Assembly (NCBI RefSeq): GCF_004363655.1
Contig: NZ_SNZH01000013.1
Location: forward strand, 1 to 64,000
Origin: Tahibacter aquaticus
Lineage (GTDB): Bacteria; Pseudomonadota; Gammaproteobacteria; Xanthomonadales; Rhodanobacteraceae
Direction: 5' to 3'
DNA: 64,000 nt
Shown here: positions 55,659-64,000 of the stretch, piece after piece
How the letters are laid out: the number at the start of each line of letters is the position of its first letter
How positions within the stretch are numbered: position 1 is the stretch's first letter
Position numbers and translations under genes: made by a program
The notes under the pieces: model-generated
The model's database searches: none
Told to the model about the DNA's origin: nothing
What the model saw: only the letters and a program-made list of their open reading frames with translations

Positions 55659-56939
55659 CTAAACCCCCAATACCAAATCATCCACCCCCACATTCCCAAT
55701 TCGAATGTGATTGGCAAACAACGAAAACGCCAGCATCCCCGCCAGGCCATTCGCCCGCTGCGCCCACGGCGGCAGATACAGCGGCTGCGCGATATACCCC
55801 GATTCGAAATACGGCTCCAGCGCAATCACGTCGTGCAAGGTCATCTTGCCGGCGAACAAGGCGCGGGAAAGATTCAGGCGACGATGCTTCAGCGCCCAGC
55901 GGAAGAAGGTATGCACGGTGAGCAGGCCGTGCAGGTAGACGTTGTCCTTGGTGAAAGCCGCGCCGCCGCTGACGGGCACGCCGCGGAATACGCGCTGGGT
56001 CGAGGAGAAACTGTCGGACTCGGTCTGGCCGGTATCGAGGAAATACTGGAATACCTCGATGAAATTGGCACCGCACAAAGCCATGTCGATGGCGACGATG
56101 CGCAGCGAAATGCGCTTCATGCGTTCGATGTCGATGGAGCCGGAGATCAGCTCGGCAAACACCGCCAGACCTTCCTGGGTCGCGGTTACGCGCGGCGAGG
56201 AACGCCCCAGGGATTTCAGGTTCGGCTGCTCGCGACCGTTGAGACCAGTGAGCGAATGCACAAAGGCTTCGTGCTCGACCAGCTGGTGGCGGTCGTATTC
56301 CGAGAAACACGTCGCCGAGCGCAGGCGGATGCGGGTAGGTCCGGCCGCGGCCTTGGCGATCAGGTCGGGGTCGATCTCGACCTGTATCTTGTGGAAGCGG
56401 AAGAACGCATCGAGCTGGGTTTGCAGTTCGGCCTGCAGGGTTTCGGCCGGAATGCAGTAGTCGGCCTCGCTGGCGAGGATTTCCTGGTCCAGCTCGCCGG
56501 CCAGGCCGATGAAATGGCGCGCGGCGTCGAGGTTGGTCTGTTCCGAGCCCGGCAGCGTATCGCCGGGGCGGCCGAACAGGCGTACCGAATGCTCGGTCAC
56601 GCCAGCGGTGCCTACCGCGTGCAGCAGGTCGGTCGCGATGCGCCAGGACTCGGCGCTGCGGCGCAGGTAGTCGCCGACCGGATGGCCGGCATCGGCCTGC
56701 TGGTAGATGCTGACAAGCTCTTCGCGCGCCTGGGAAAGATCGGGTGCCTGATAGCGCACGTCGGGCAGGCTGCGCTGGCCCCGGCGCCAGTTGTCGATGA
56801 AACGCTGCTGGGCCGAGGCGGGCCAGCTCACGGTCTGCAGCAGGCGGATACCGCGAATGGCCTGGACCAGGCGCGCGTCCAGCTCAGTACAGCGGGCAAG
56901 GATGCGGGTTTCTGTCGCGTCGTGGGCGGTCGCACTCAT
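55659..56939 (-). CDS. DUF1704 family metallopeptidase-like protein (QEGLA motif)
   Basis: The 426-residue protein has the zinc-peptidase motif HEAFVH (in LVEHEAFVHSLTG) with a downstream TQEGLAVFAE glutamate, and family blocks ADYCIPAETLQAELQ, GANFIEVFQYFLD, RVFRGVPVSGGAAFTKD and FSLFANHIRIGNVG. DUF1704 is annotated in bacteria as flavohemoglobin expression-modulating QEGLA protein; eukaryotic relatives are tyrosine carboxypeptidases of tubulin. A peptidase action on a protein C-terminus is therefore possible, but the substrate here is unknown. ATG at 56939 preferred; ATG at 56948 is in frame. Confidence 0.88.
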   Translation of the reverse strand: MSATAHDATETRILARCTELDARLVQAIRGIRLLQTVSWPASAQQRFIDNWRRGQRSLPDVRYQAPDLSQAREELVSIYQQADAGHPVGDYLRRSAESWRIATDLLHAVGTAGVTEHSVRLFGRPGDTLPGSEQTNLDAARHFIGLAGELDQEILASEADYCIPAETLQAELQTQLDAFFRFHKIQVEIDPDLIAKAAAGPTRIRLRSATCFSEYDRHQLVEHEAFVHSLTGLNGREQPNLKSLGRSSPRVTATQEGLAVFAELISGSIDIERMKRISLRIVAIDMALCGANFIEVFQYFLDTGQTESDSFSSTQRVFRGVPVSGGAAFTKDNVYLHGLLTVHTFFRWALKHRRLNLSRALFAGKMTLHDVIALEPYFESGYIAQPLYLPPWAQRANGLAGMLAFSLFANHIRIGNVGVDDLVLGV

Positions 56940-57094
56940 GCGCCGCATGATAGCGCGGGCCTGCAGCGGCGCTCACCCGCCCCTACGGCCATACGCAATC
57001 GGCAACACGCCCGGGCGCCGGCGCCACGGTGCATCGCCGCCGCGAAACGCGATTGCTATGCTCGGCCTCTCTTTTTTCGTGCGCCGAGGTTGCC

Positions 57095-57781
57095 GTGAGC
57101 TATGTCATTCCTGCCCCAAGCGTCGCCAGCGTGCCGGTACTCGATAGCGCACTGCGCTTTCCGGTGCATCGCATCTACTGCGTAGGCCGCAACTACGCCG
57201 ACCACGCCAAGGAGATGGGCGCCGAAGTCAATCGCAGCCAGCCAACGTTCTTCATGAAACCGGCCGATGCCGTCGTCACCGACGGCGCCGACGTGCCCTA
57301 CCCGTCGGCAACGGCCGACCTGCACCACGAAGTGGAAATGGTGGTGGCACTGCACAGCGGCGGCCGCGACATCGCTGTCGCGCAGGCGCTGTCGCATGTG
57401 TTCGGCTATGCAGTCGGACTGGACCTGACCCGGCGCGACCTGCAGGCCGCGGCCAAGGCCAAGGGCATGCCCTGGGATATCGCCAAGGGCTTCGACGCCT
57501 CGGCACCGATCTCAGCCATTCGCCCGCTGGGCGAGCAGCATCATCCGGAACATGCCGACCTGGCCCTGCTGGTCAACGGCGAGCCGCGCCAGCGCACCGA
57601 TATCGCCCAGATGGTGTTCAGCGTGGCCGAGATCATCCACGAGCTGTCCAAACTGTATGAGCTGGCTGCCGGCGATCTGATTTTCACCGGCACACCGGCC
57701 GGCGTGGCCGCACTGCAGCGCGGCGATACCTTCGAGGCCACGCTGGGCGGCATCGCCACCTTCAAGGGCCGTATTGTTTGA
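57095..57781 (+). CDS. Fumarylacetoacetate hydrolase family protein
   Basis: The 228-residue enzyme has the FAH fold: RIYCVGRNYADHAKEMG, FMKPADAV, LHHEVEMVVAL with metal-binding acidic residues, GYAVGLDLTRRDLQ and DLIFTGTPAGVAAL. It resembles fumarylpyruvate or acylpyruvate hydrolases, which split beta-diketones from aromatic or related breakdown. The GTG at 57095 has GAGG 6 nt upstream and begins at the family N-terminus. No pathway partner is next to it. Confidence 0.9.
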   Translation: MSYVIPAPSVASVPVLDSALRFPVHRIYCVGRNYADHAKEMGAEVNRSQPTFFMKPADAVVTDGADVPYPSATADLHHEVEMVVALHSGGRDIAVAQALSHVFGYAVGLDLTRRDLQAAAKAKGMPWDIAKGFDASAPISAIRPLGEQHHPEHADLALLVNGEPRQRTDIAQMVFSVAEIIHELSKLYELAAGDLIFTGTPAGVAALQRGDTFEATLGGIATFKGRIV

Positions 57782-57881
57782 ACAAGTGCAATCGTGCCGG
57801 AGACGCCGGATTCATTCGTGATACAAACCCCTCGCCGCGGCAAGGGGGCCACGGAATACGCTAATCAACAGGAGACGGACG

Positions 57882-58286
57882 ATGAGCTTCTTCAGCGAGT
57901 TCAAAGCTTTTGCAATGCGCGGCAATGTCATCGACCTCGCCGTCGGCGTGGTGATTGGTGCAGCCTTCGGCAAGATCGTCACCTCTCTGGTGGATCAGGT
58001 GATCATGCCGCCGATAGGTCTCCTGATCGGCGGTGTAGATTTCTCATCGTATAAATGGGTGCTGCAGGCTGCCGGTGCCGATGGCAAGGGCGAAGTGGCG
58101 ATCCAGTTCGGCGCCTTCTTCAATACGATGATCCAGTTCGCCATCGTCGCGTTCGCGATTTTCCTCGTGATCAAGCTGATGAACCGGCTGATCAAGAAAG
58201 AAGAAGCCGCGCCGGCACCGCCGCCGCCGGAAGTGGAGCTGCTGACCGAGATCCGCGACCTGCTCAAGAGCAATCCGCCGCGCTGA
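57882..58286 (+). CDS. mscL: Large-conductance mechanosensitive channel
   Basis: MscL opens under membrane tension to release solutes in osmotic downshock. The 134-residue protein has the family N-terminus [20 protein letters not shown], the constriction helix with [24 protein letters not shown], a second helix ([18 protein letters not shown]) and the C-terminal bundle [10 protein letters not shown] after a Pro/Ala linker. GGAG precedes the ATG by about 8 nt. It converges on the first Asp-box protein gene. Confidence 0.97.
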   Translation: MSFFSEFKAFAMRGNVIDLAVGVVIGAAFGKIVTSLVDQVIMPPIGLLIGGVDFSSYKWVLQAAGADGKGEVAIQFGAFFNTMIQFAIVAFAIFLVIKLMNRLIKKEEAAPAPPPPEVELLTEIRDLLKSNPPR

Positions 58287-58292
58287 ACCAGC

Positions 58293-58327
58293 GCCTGCCG
58301 CCCGTCCTGCCGGGACGTGCGGCAGGC
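58293..58327. terminator. Hairpin between convergent genes
   Basis: GCCTGCCGC (58293-58301) pairs with GCGGCAGGC (58319-58327), with a smaller nested GTCC/GGAC stem inside. It lies directly between the mscL stop and the Asp-box gene end; no U-tract. Confidence 0.5.
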
Positions 58328-58336
58328 AGGCCCCGC

Positions 58337-60568
58337 TCAGATTTCGCGGTCGCTGAAAATACGATCCACCGGCACCAGGCCTTCCCAGACGCCGCGGTCG
58401 GTAGCCAGCACTACGCGCTGGCGGTCGTTCGGATCCTGGCGCAGCTCGTGGATCTGCGACACCGGCAGGCCATTCCCGCCGAGTGAGGTCCAGCTGGCAC
58501 CGCCGTCCAGGCTGCGCCAGACACAGCCCGGATTTCCGTCCACGCCATGGCCGGAGGCAAACACGACATTCGGGGCCAGTGCATCGACCTGCAGGTCGCG
58601 TACATCGCAGTTGTCCAGCACCGGGCCGCTGGCAAACCAGTTGGCGCCGCCGTCCAGCGTCTTGTAGATGCGCGAGGCGCCGCCGTCGATCACGCTGGAT
58701 GCCCACAGCACGCCGCCCTGCACAGGATGGGAAACCAGCGCGAAGACGTTCTGATGCGTGCTGGCCGAACCGGGAACCAGCGGCAGGCCGTTGCTGCGAT
58801 CGCTCCAGGTGGTACCGCGGTTGTCGCTGCGGAACACGCCGTTGCGGATAGCGGGAATGCGCGGCGAGCCATCATCGTTTTCCCAGACACCGAAGGTAGC
58901 GACATAGATCGCCGAGCTGGCCGCGTCGAACTCCAGGTCGATAGGCCATACCGAGTCGTAGCCGGTGTCGGTCGTGATTCCACTGGGCAGGGCGCTGCCG
59001 ACCGGCGTCCAGTTGGCCCCGGCCTGCGTGCTGCGCACCACGCTCCAGCCCGCACCGGCGCCGCTGGAGCCCAGCGCATAGGCAATCTGCAGCGGCCCCT
59101 GGGTACAGGCGCCCTGGGCCGGTGGACTGGCGCAGGAACGCGGATCGAGCTTGATCTTGCGCATCGTGCTCATGCGCACGCCGCCGCCGCTGCCGGTGTT
59201 CGGCGGCAGGCCCTGGTCGAGCGCGACCCAGTTGCTGCCGCCGTCCACGCTCTTGAAGATGCCGCCGACCAGCGGCCCGCTGCCGTTGCGTATGCCCTGC
59301 CCGGTACCGTACAGGTGAACCCCGCCTGGATTCGCCAGCGTGGTCTTGTCGACTTCGATATAGCGCAGGGCGTTGGTCAGGCCGGTCATGCCGGCGGTCC
59401 AGCTTGCGCCCCGGTCGTTGCTGCGCAGGAATTTCGCATCGGCTGCCAGGCCGTTGTAACGGCCCGCCAGCAGGGTCTGCGGACGACCGGGCAGCAAGGC
59501 CAGGCCGCGCACGGGCATGTTGTGCAATCCTGCGTTGCTCGGCGCCCAGGCCGGCGAGGCCGAGGACAACGCGTTTATCCCAATGACGCGGTCATTGGCC
59601 AATACGCGCCAGCCCTCCGTTGCGTCGGCAACCGCGGCAATGCTGGGATACATCTCGCTGTTCGGGCGCAGCCCGCTGGTGCAGGCGACAGCATCGGCAA
59701 ATTCGTTGTCGCTCATCAGGCATTCTGTGTTGCTGATGGCAAACAGCCGGCCGGTCTGCGCAATACGCACCAGGCGCGTGCCGAACACGACCGAGCGGCG
59801 CGGCAGCCAGCTGCGGCCATTGTCTTCGCTGGTGCTGATCGAGTCGTTGTAGATGGCGATCAGGCGGCCGTCGCCGAGAAAGGTCAGGTCTTGCACGTAG
59901 GCGGACTGGTTGCCGGGCGTCTGCACCTCCCAGGTGGCGCCGGCGTCGCCGCTGCGCACGACCCAGGCGCCGCCGAACTGCTGCGGATATTCCGTGGTGC
60001 CGTACAGCACCTGCGGGTTGGCCGGATCGAAGGCCAGTTCACGCAGGTCGCGCGACCACAGCAGGCCCAGGTTGAAAAATTCGAAGCTCGCGCCGTTGTC
60101 GGTGCTTTTCAGCAGGTACCCGCCGGGAAGCGCCAGCAACAGGCTGTTCTGGCTGCCGGGCACATCTTGCAGGACCACACCCGAAACCGGGTTGTTGTCG
60201 GCGGGCAGGGTGAAACCAGTGGCCGTCCAGGTCGCTGCGGCATCGTCGCTGCGGAACAGCTGGCCGGTGAGATCGATCAGGTACAGACGGCCAGGCACGT
60301 CCGCATCGGCGATGAACTGCTTCGGATTCGCCTCGTTGCCCGACAATCCGCGCCCCTGGCCACTCCAGCTGCGCCCCGCGTCGTCGGAGCGGAACACACC
60401 GCCGTCACCGATGGCATAGACGCGGCGGCTGACGTTGGGATCGGCCAGGATATTCCTTACCGCACCACTGGCCGGGCCGCGCCCTGTCCATTGCGCGGCA
60501 GCGCCCGGTGCGATGCATGCCAGCAGCAAAGCCACGGCAAGCGGCTGAAGACGAAGAACGCTTTTCAT
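58337..60568 (-). CDS. Secreted Asp-box (BNR) beta-propeller protein, paralogue 1
   Basis: The 743-residue protein has a signal peptide (LQPLAVALLLACIAPGAAAQ) and about eleven Asp-boxes (S-x-D-x-G-x-x-W), for example FRSDDAGRSW, VRSGDAGATW, STSEDNGRSW, FKSVDGGSNW and WRSLDGGASW. These mark a sialidase/sortilin-like beta-propeller, here without a recognised catalytic residue set. A conserved LDPRSCASPPAQGAC segment and LDNCDVRDLQVD with a later GCVWRS suggest disulfides. It ends VDRIFSDREI. AGGGGT precedes the ATG at 60568. It is probably secreted or surface-bound, with unknown ligand. Confidence 0.85.
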   Translation of the reverse strand: MKSVLRLQPLAVALLLACIAPGAAAQWTGRGPASGAVRNILADPNVSRRVYAIGDGGVFRSDDAGRSWSGQGRGLSGNEANPKQFIADADVPGRLYLIDLTGQLFRSDDAAATWTATGFTLPADNNPVSGVVLQDVPGSQNSLLLALPGGYLLKSTDNGASFEFFNLGLLWSRDLRELAFDPANPQVLYGTTEYPQQFGGAWVVRSGDAGATWEVQTPGNQSAYVQDLTFLGDGRLIAIYNDSISTSEDNGRSWLPRRSVVFGTRLVRIAQTGRLFAISNTECLMSDNEFADAVACTSGLRPNSEMYPSIAAVADATEGWRVLANDRVIGINALSSASPAWAPSNAGLHNMPVRGLALLPGRPQTLLAGRYNGLAADAKFLRSNDRGASWTAGMTGLTNALRYIEVDKTTLANPGGVHLYGTGQGIRNGSGPLVGGIFKSVDGGSNWVALDQGLPPNTGSGGGVRMSTMRKIKLDPRSCASPPAQGACTQGPLQIAYALGSSGAGAGWSVVRSTQAGANWTPVGSALPSGITTDTGYDSVWPIDLEFDAASSAIYVATFGVWENDDGSPRIPAIRNGVFRSDNRGTTWSDRSNGLPLVPGSASTHQNVFALVSHPVQGGVLWASSVIDGGASRIYKTLDGGANWFASGPVLDNCDVRDLQVDALAPNVVFASGHGVDGNPGCVWRSLDGGASWTSLGGNGLPVSQIHELRQDPNDRQRVVLATDRGVWEGLVPVDRIFSDREI

Positions 60569-60829
60569 CGATGTACCCCTGATTCGAATTCTGCAAACTG
60601 GAAATCCGTTGTCTTCCGGCACTGCCGCAGAAACCGATGGGGCGCCTGCGACAGCCTGCGCCAACAAAGCGGCGCCGCGGTAGCGCAGAGAACCCGGTTT
60701 TCCCCTGATGGTCCGGCGAGTGCACAGGCCGGCGGCGCAGCAGTCCCTGCGCCCATGCCAACCCTTCACGCAAAACGGCGGCGAACATGCTCCGGCGCCT
60801 GGCACTGCGACCAGGCCGATGCGCGGCGC

Positions 60830-63043
60830 CTACTCGACGTCGTCGAAAATCCGGTCGCCCGGCGCTTCCACCGACCAGATGCCGTGGTCGCTGGCGACAA
60901 CCAGTCGGCGTGAATTTTGCGGATCCTTGCGCACCTCGTACACCGCGGCAACCGGCAATTGCGCATGCAAGGGTGTCCAGCTTGTGCCGCCGTCTTCGCT
61001 GCGCAGTACACAGCCATTGCTCTGATTCAGGGCGAAGCCGGCCGCGTAGAGCACCTGCGGCGCAGCGGGGTCGACCTGCAGATCGCGTACGTCGCAGTTG
61101 TCCAGCGCGGCGCCAGCCGCTGTCCAATGGGCGCCGCTGTCGTCGCTGCGGTAGATACGTGTGGCCTGTCCAATCTCGGCCGTCGTCGCCCAGAGCACGC
61201 CCGCCTTGCGCGGATGCACCGCCAGCGCGAATACGTCGCGTGTTGTCGTGGCCGAACCGCCGACCAGGGGCAGGCCGGTATTGCTGGCTGCCCAGGTGCT
61301 GCCGCCATCGCTGCTGCGGAACACCCCGCTGGCACTGCTGGGAATGCGTGGCGTGCCGTCGTCGTTGTAGTAGACGCCAAACAACGAAACATAGATGGCG
61401 TCGCCGGAGCGATCCATTTCGATATCGATGGGAAGTACGTACTCGCTCCAGTCGCTGCCCACGATCGCATCAGGCAGAGACGCGCCGACGCCGCTCCAGT
61501 TGGCACCGCCTTCGTGGCTTCGGATCAGGCGATAAGCGGCGTCGGAGCCGCCCTCGGCCAGCGCGAACACGGTATCGAGCGGACCGGCCGCGCAGGGGCC
61601 TTGCGGCGGCGGCGCGGCGCAGGAACGCGGATCCAGCTTGACCTTGCGTACCGTGCCGATCATGACGCGTGGCGGGTCGCCGCTTGACGGCAGGCCGCTG
61701 TCGAGCGCTTGCCAGCTGGCGCCGCCGTCGCTGCTCTTGAATACGCCGCTGTTGTTGAAAACGGGCTGCGCGCTGAATCCGACGCCGGACGCGTAGATCC
61801 GCGTCGAGTCCGGGCCGCCGGCCAGCGACGTGGGATCGAATTCGATGCTGCGTATGGCCCGTGCGTAGCGGCCCAGGTCGTATTGCCAGAACTCGCCGCC
61901 GTCCCTGGTCATGCGCAGCGGTTCGTTGTCGCTGTGGGGTAGCCAGTGACCGGTGAGAATCCAGTTCGAATCGGTCGGCGCAATGGCCAGTCCGCGCGTC
62001 GGCACACCGAACAGCTCGATGCCATTGGGCGACCAGCTATTGGCGTACGGGTTGTAGCTGAGCACACCGTAGCGGCGTGCGTTGATCAGTACCCGCGGGG
62101 CGCCATTGAGCGACCTTGCGTATTCGATCGTGCTGAAACCGGCCGAACCCCATTCCCACTGCGGCAGGCCATCGGCGCAGGAAGTGGGGGCCGTGGCGAA
62201 GAAGTTGCTCGAGCGAAAACAGTTGCGACCGTCGGTCAGCAGAAGTTGTACCGTGCCGGCCTCGACACGGACGACCCTGCCGCCACTCAGCTGGAACAGC
62301 AACTGCCAGTTCTGGCCCGCATCGGTGCTGCGGTAGACCGCGCCGTCGAGGGAAACGACGGTGGAGCCGTCCGACACGTATTCGATCTCGGTGACATTGC
62401 CGGGCGGCAATCCGGCCAGCGGCGTCCAGCGGGTACCGCCATCGGTACTGCGATACAGGCTGGCGTCACCGGGTGTGAATGGCCCCAGGAATGCACCGGC
62501 CAGGACCACCTGCGGCTGCTGCGGGTTGATCGCCATCACGCCCATCGGCTGGCCGGCAGGCAGGTCCGCGACCGGCGCGAAGGTGGCGCCGACGTCCGTA
62601 CTGCGCAGCACACCGGAATAGTGCGAAATCAGCAGGCCGTCGGTGGTGACCGTCATGGCCACCGGTGTGTCGAAAGCCGGATGCACATAGCCGGTCGGCG
62701 CCCACGACTCGCCGCCATCCTCGCTGCGCAGCAGGCGGCCGCCGCTGTCGAGCAGGAAAAACTGCAAGGGCAAAACCGGCGACGCCGCCAGCAGACGAAT
62801 GCCAGTGCCGCCTGTAGCGAACAGACCGACGGCGGTGCTGCGCCAGCGCTGGCCCTCGCCGATGGAAAGGAACAGGCCGTTCTCGGTAGCAGCGAGGATG
62901 CGGCTGCTGTTGCCGCTGGCAGCCACCAGGGCGCTGACGCGGGCGCCGCGGGGGCCTAGCGGCTGCCAGTCCTGCGCGGCGGCACAGGTACTGGCAACGG
63001 CAAGGAAAACACCTGCCAGGCGGCAGTAGGTCAAGCGCTTCAT
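60830..63043 (-). CDS. Secreted Asp-box (BNR) beta-propeller protein, paralogue 2
   Basis: The 737-residue protein matches paralogue 1 in order and in conserved segments: signal peptide YCRLAGVFLAVASTCAAAQ, LRSEDGGESW, YRSTDGGTRW, LDPRSCAAPPPQGPC, FRSSDGGSTW, LDNCDVRDLQVD and LRSEDGGTSW. It ends GDRIFDDVE. Closest similarity is in the last third. The ATG at 63043 gives a normal signal peptide although the upstream SD is poor; an ATG at 63073 is in frame. It lies 261 bp upstream of paralogue 1, same strand, and that gap has no gene. Confidence 0.85.
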   Translation of the reverse strand: MKRLTYCRLAGVFLAVASTCAAAQDWQPLGPRGARVSALVAASGNSSRILAATENGLFLSIGEGQRWRSTAVGLFATGGTGIRLLAASPVLPLQFFLLDSGGRLLRSEDGGESWAPTGYVHPAFDTPVAMTVTTDGLLISHYSGVLRSTDVGATFAPVADLPAGQPMGVMAINPQQPQVVLAGAFLGPFTPGDASLYRSTDGGTRWTPLAGLPPGNVTEIEYVSDGSTVVSLDGAVYRSTDAGQNWQLLFQLSGGRVVRVEAGTVQLLLTDGRNCFRSSNFFATAPTSCADGLPQWEWGSAGFSTIEYARSLNGAPRVLINARRYGVLSYNPYANSWSPNGIELFGVPTRGLAIAPTDSNWILTGHWLPHSDNEPLRMTRDGGEFWQYDLGRYARAIRSIEFDPTSLAGGPDSTRIYASGVGFSAQPVFNNSGVFKSSDGGASWQALDSGLPSSGDPPRVMIGTVRKVKLDPRSCAAPPPQGPCAAGPLDTVFALAEGGSDAAYRLIRSHEGGANWSGVGASLPDAIVGSDWSEYVLPIDIEMDRSGDAIYVSLFGVYYNDDGTPRIPSSASGVFRSSDGGSTWAASNTGLPLVGGSATTTRDVFALAVHPRKAGVLWATTAEIGQATRIYRSDDSGAHWTAAGAALDNCDVRDLQVDPAAPQVLYAAGFALNQSNGCVLRSEDGGTSWTPLHAQLPVAAVYEVRKDPQNSRRLVVASDHGIWSVEAPGDRIFDDVE

Positions 63044-63260
63044 GAGGAGTCCGGGAGCTGGGACGCGGAACATAGTGGCCCGTTGCCATGCGCAGTTGCG
63101 CTGCACGCGGCGCCACTGCATCAATCGCAGAACGGCAACTCCACAGGATCATTCACCCGTACCTGCTACCGCAAGCCTGGAATTGCGCCAGACCCTGCCT
63201 GGCCCGCATCCACACGCCACCACCGGCACTGACGCCGGCCGCGGCCTGCCGCCAGACCCA

Positions 63261-64000
63261 TCAGCCTTCGTCAAGACCTGTGTTGAAGATGCGATCGCCC
63301 GGTGCGTCCGCCGTCCAGATGCCACGCTCGCTGCTGACGACCAGGCGGCGCGGGTTGCCCGGCTGCTGGCGCACATCGTTCACCGCGGCCACCGGCAGCT
63401 GCGCGTGCAAGGCAGTCCAGCTGTCGCCGCTGTCTTCGCTGCGCAGCAGACAGCCGCGCTGCTGCTGCAAGGCCGTACCTGCGGCATACAGCACCTGCGG
63501 CGCCGCCGCATCGACCTGCAGGTCATGCACGGCGCAACCCGGCGGCAGCGCGCCGGCCTGGGTCCAGCTCAGGCCACCGTCGCTGCTGCGGTAGATGCTG
63601 GAGGACAGGCCGGGTTCGCCCAGCGCGGCCCAGAGCACACCGCTGCGGCGCGGATGCACAGCCAGCGCAGGCACATCGCGTGTGGTAGTGCTGGAGCCAG
63701 TGAACAGAGGCAGGCCACTGTTGCGCGCCGTCCAGGTGCTGCCACCGTCGGTGCTGGCGAAAACGCCGCTGACGATGCCGGGCGCCTGCGGGGTGTCGCC
63801 GAATTGCAGGTAGTTGCCGACCAGGGCGAGGTAGAGGGTCTGCCCCGCGGCGTCGAACTCCAGATCGACCGGATGCACCGACTGGATGAACTCGTCGGCC
63901 TCGATGCGTGCCGGCAGGCCAGCGCCGACGGCGCTCCACTGTGCGCCGCCCTGGGTACTGCGGATGACGCGGAAATCGCCGTCCTGGCCCGAGCCCTTGC
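63261..64000 (-). CDS. Secreted Asp-box (BNR) protein, paralogue 3 (5' end outside window)
   Basis: Only the C-terminal ~246 residues are inside the window; the frame is open to the right edge and begins beyond it. The visible part contains VIRSTQGGAQW, FASTDGGSTW, YRSSDGGLSW and LRSEDSGDSW, with a CAVHDLQVD cysteine segment and GCLLRS as in the two paralogues, and ends GDRIFNTGLDEG. It is encoded 217 bp upstream of paralogue 2 in the same direction, making a tandem array of at least three. Confidence 0.85.
   Translation of the reverse strand, partial: KGSGQDGDFRVIRSTQGGAQWSAVGAGLPARIEADEFIQSVHPVDLEFDAAGQTLYLALVGNYLQFGDTPQAPGIVSGVFASTDGGSTWTARNSGLPLFTGSSTTTRDVPALAVHPRRSGVLWAALGEPGLSSSIYRSSDGGLSWTQAGALPPGCAVHDLQVDAAAPQVLYAAGTALQQQRGCLLRSEDSGDSWTALHAQLPVAAVNDVRQQPGNPRRLVVSSERGIWTADAPGDRIFNTGLDEG

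Noticed and set aside
55185-57098. 637-codon plus-strand frame starting with an Ala/Val run
   Set aside because: The Ala-Val run is the translated GCCGTA microsatellite and the rest is antisense to the DUF1704 gene.
58547-60913. 788-codon plus-strand frame opposite the first Asp-box gene
   Set aside because: Ala/Gly/Arg/Gln-rich antisense sequence without repeats of its own.

Overview
The window is about 64 kb of GC-rich bacterial chromosome that fits a gammaproteobacterium of the order Xanthomonadales (Lysobacterales), most likely Rhodanobacteraceae or a close relative. The basis is the gene order rubredoxin-thiE-hemL, a short adenylate kinase beside a PPi-type phosphofructokinase, a pcm-like gene followed by tolC, Mpl for muropeptide recycling, and several secreted proteins that end in a short D-x-I-F-type tail. 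Family placement is inference. There is no phage, plasmid, insertion sequence, CRISPR array or tRNA/rRNA gene in the window, although the left edge carries two leftward promoters of stable-RNA type.

Layout. 1-12 kb is core metabolism: PilZ and DUF192 proteins, a SirB1-type protein, rubredoxin, thiE-hemL, an ArgD-type aminotransferase, a trans-sulfuration enzyme, glyoxalase, an HSDL2-like SDR, and a leftward run adk / membrane protein / mpl / LON-domain protein. 12-17.3 kb groups pyrophosphate enzymes: PPi-phosphofructokinase, a membrane H+-pyrophosphatase of the K+-independent type and soluble pyrophosphatase, with two tandem DUF805 membrane proteins between. 17.4-22.2 kb holds a DUF2333 protein, a secreted beta-helix protein, and thiC behind a TPP riboswitch. 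22.3-30.1 kb is an efflux module: TetR, lipoprotein adaptor, RND pump, a small gene, a Pcm-like methyltransferase and TolC. 30.3-43.4 kb is envelope biogenesis: waaA, an ECF sigma factor with a membrane partner, an LpxL-type acyltransferase, a DUF2339-DUF3999 membrane pair, two glycosyltransferases, an O-antigen ligase and a zinc-finger protein. Two copies of a roughly 178-bp palindromic repeat (30158-30334 and 39765-39943) lie here, and one supplies stop codons to both flanking genes.

43.5-64 kb is more accessory and dominated by exported proteins: a Tat-exported tyrosinase with a plant-type C-terminal domain and, beside it, a small secreted protein that looks like a free-standing version of that domain; a membrane-anchored Hpt protein; an exported metallo-beta-lactamase-fold enzyme; an exported PHP phosphoesterase; a pectate lyase; an unknown exported protein; a repeat-rich non-coding segment with four regularly spaced 15-bp repeats; a DUF1704 metallopeptidase-like protein, an FAH-family hydrolase, MscL, and at least three tandem paralogous Asp-box (BNR) secreted proteins, the last cut by the window end.

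The strongest leads are the tyrosinase with its stand-alone domain partner, the C-terminal tail shared by five secreted proteins, the regularly spaced repeat element at 55.2-55.65 kb, and the PPi-metabolism cluster. All calls come from reading translations and motifs by eye; no database search was run.
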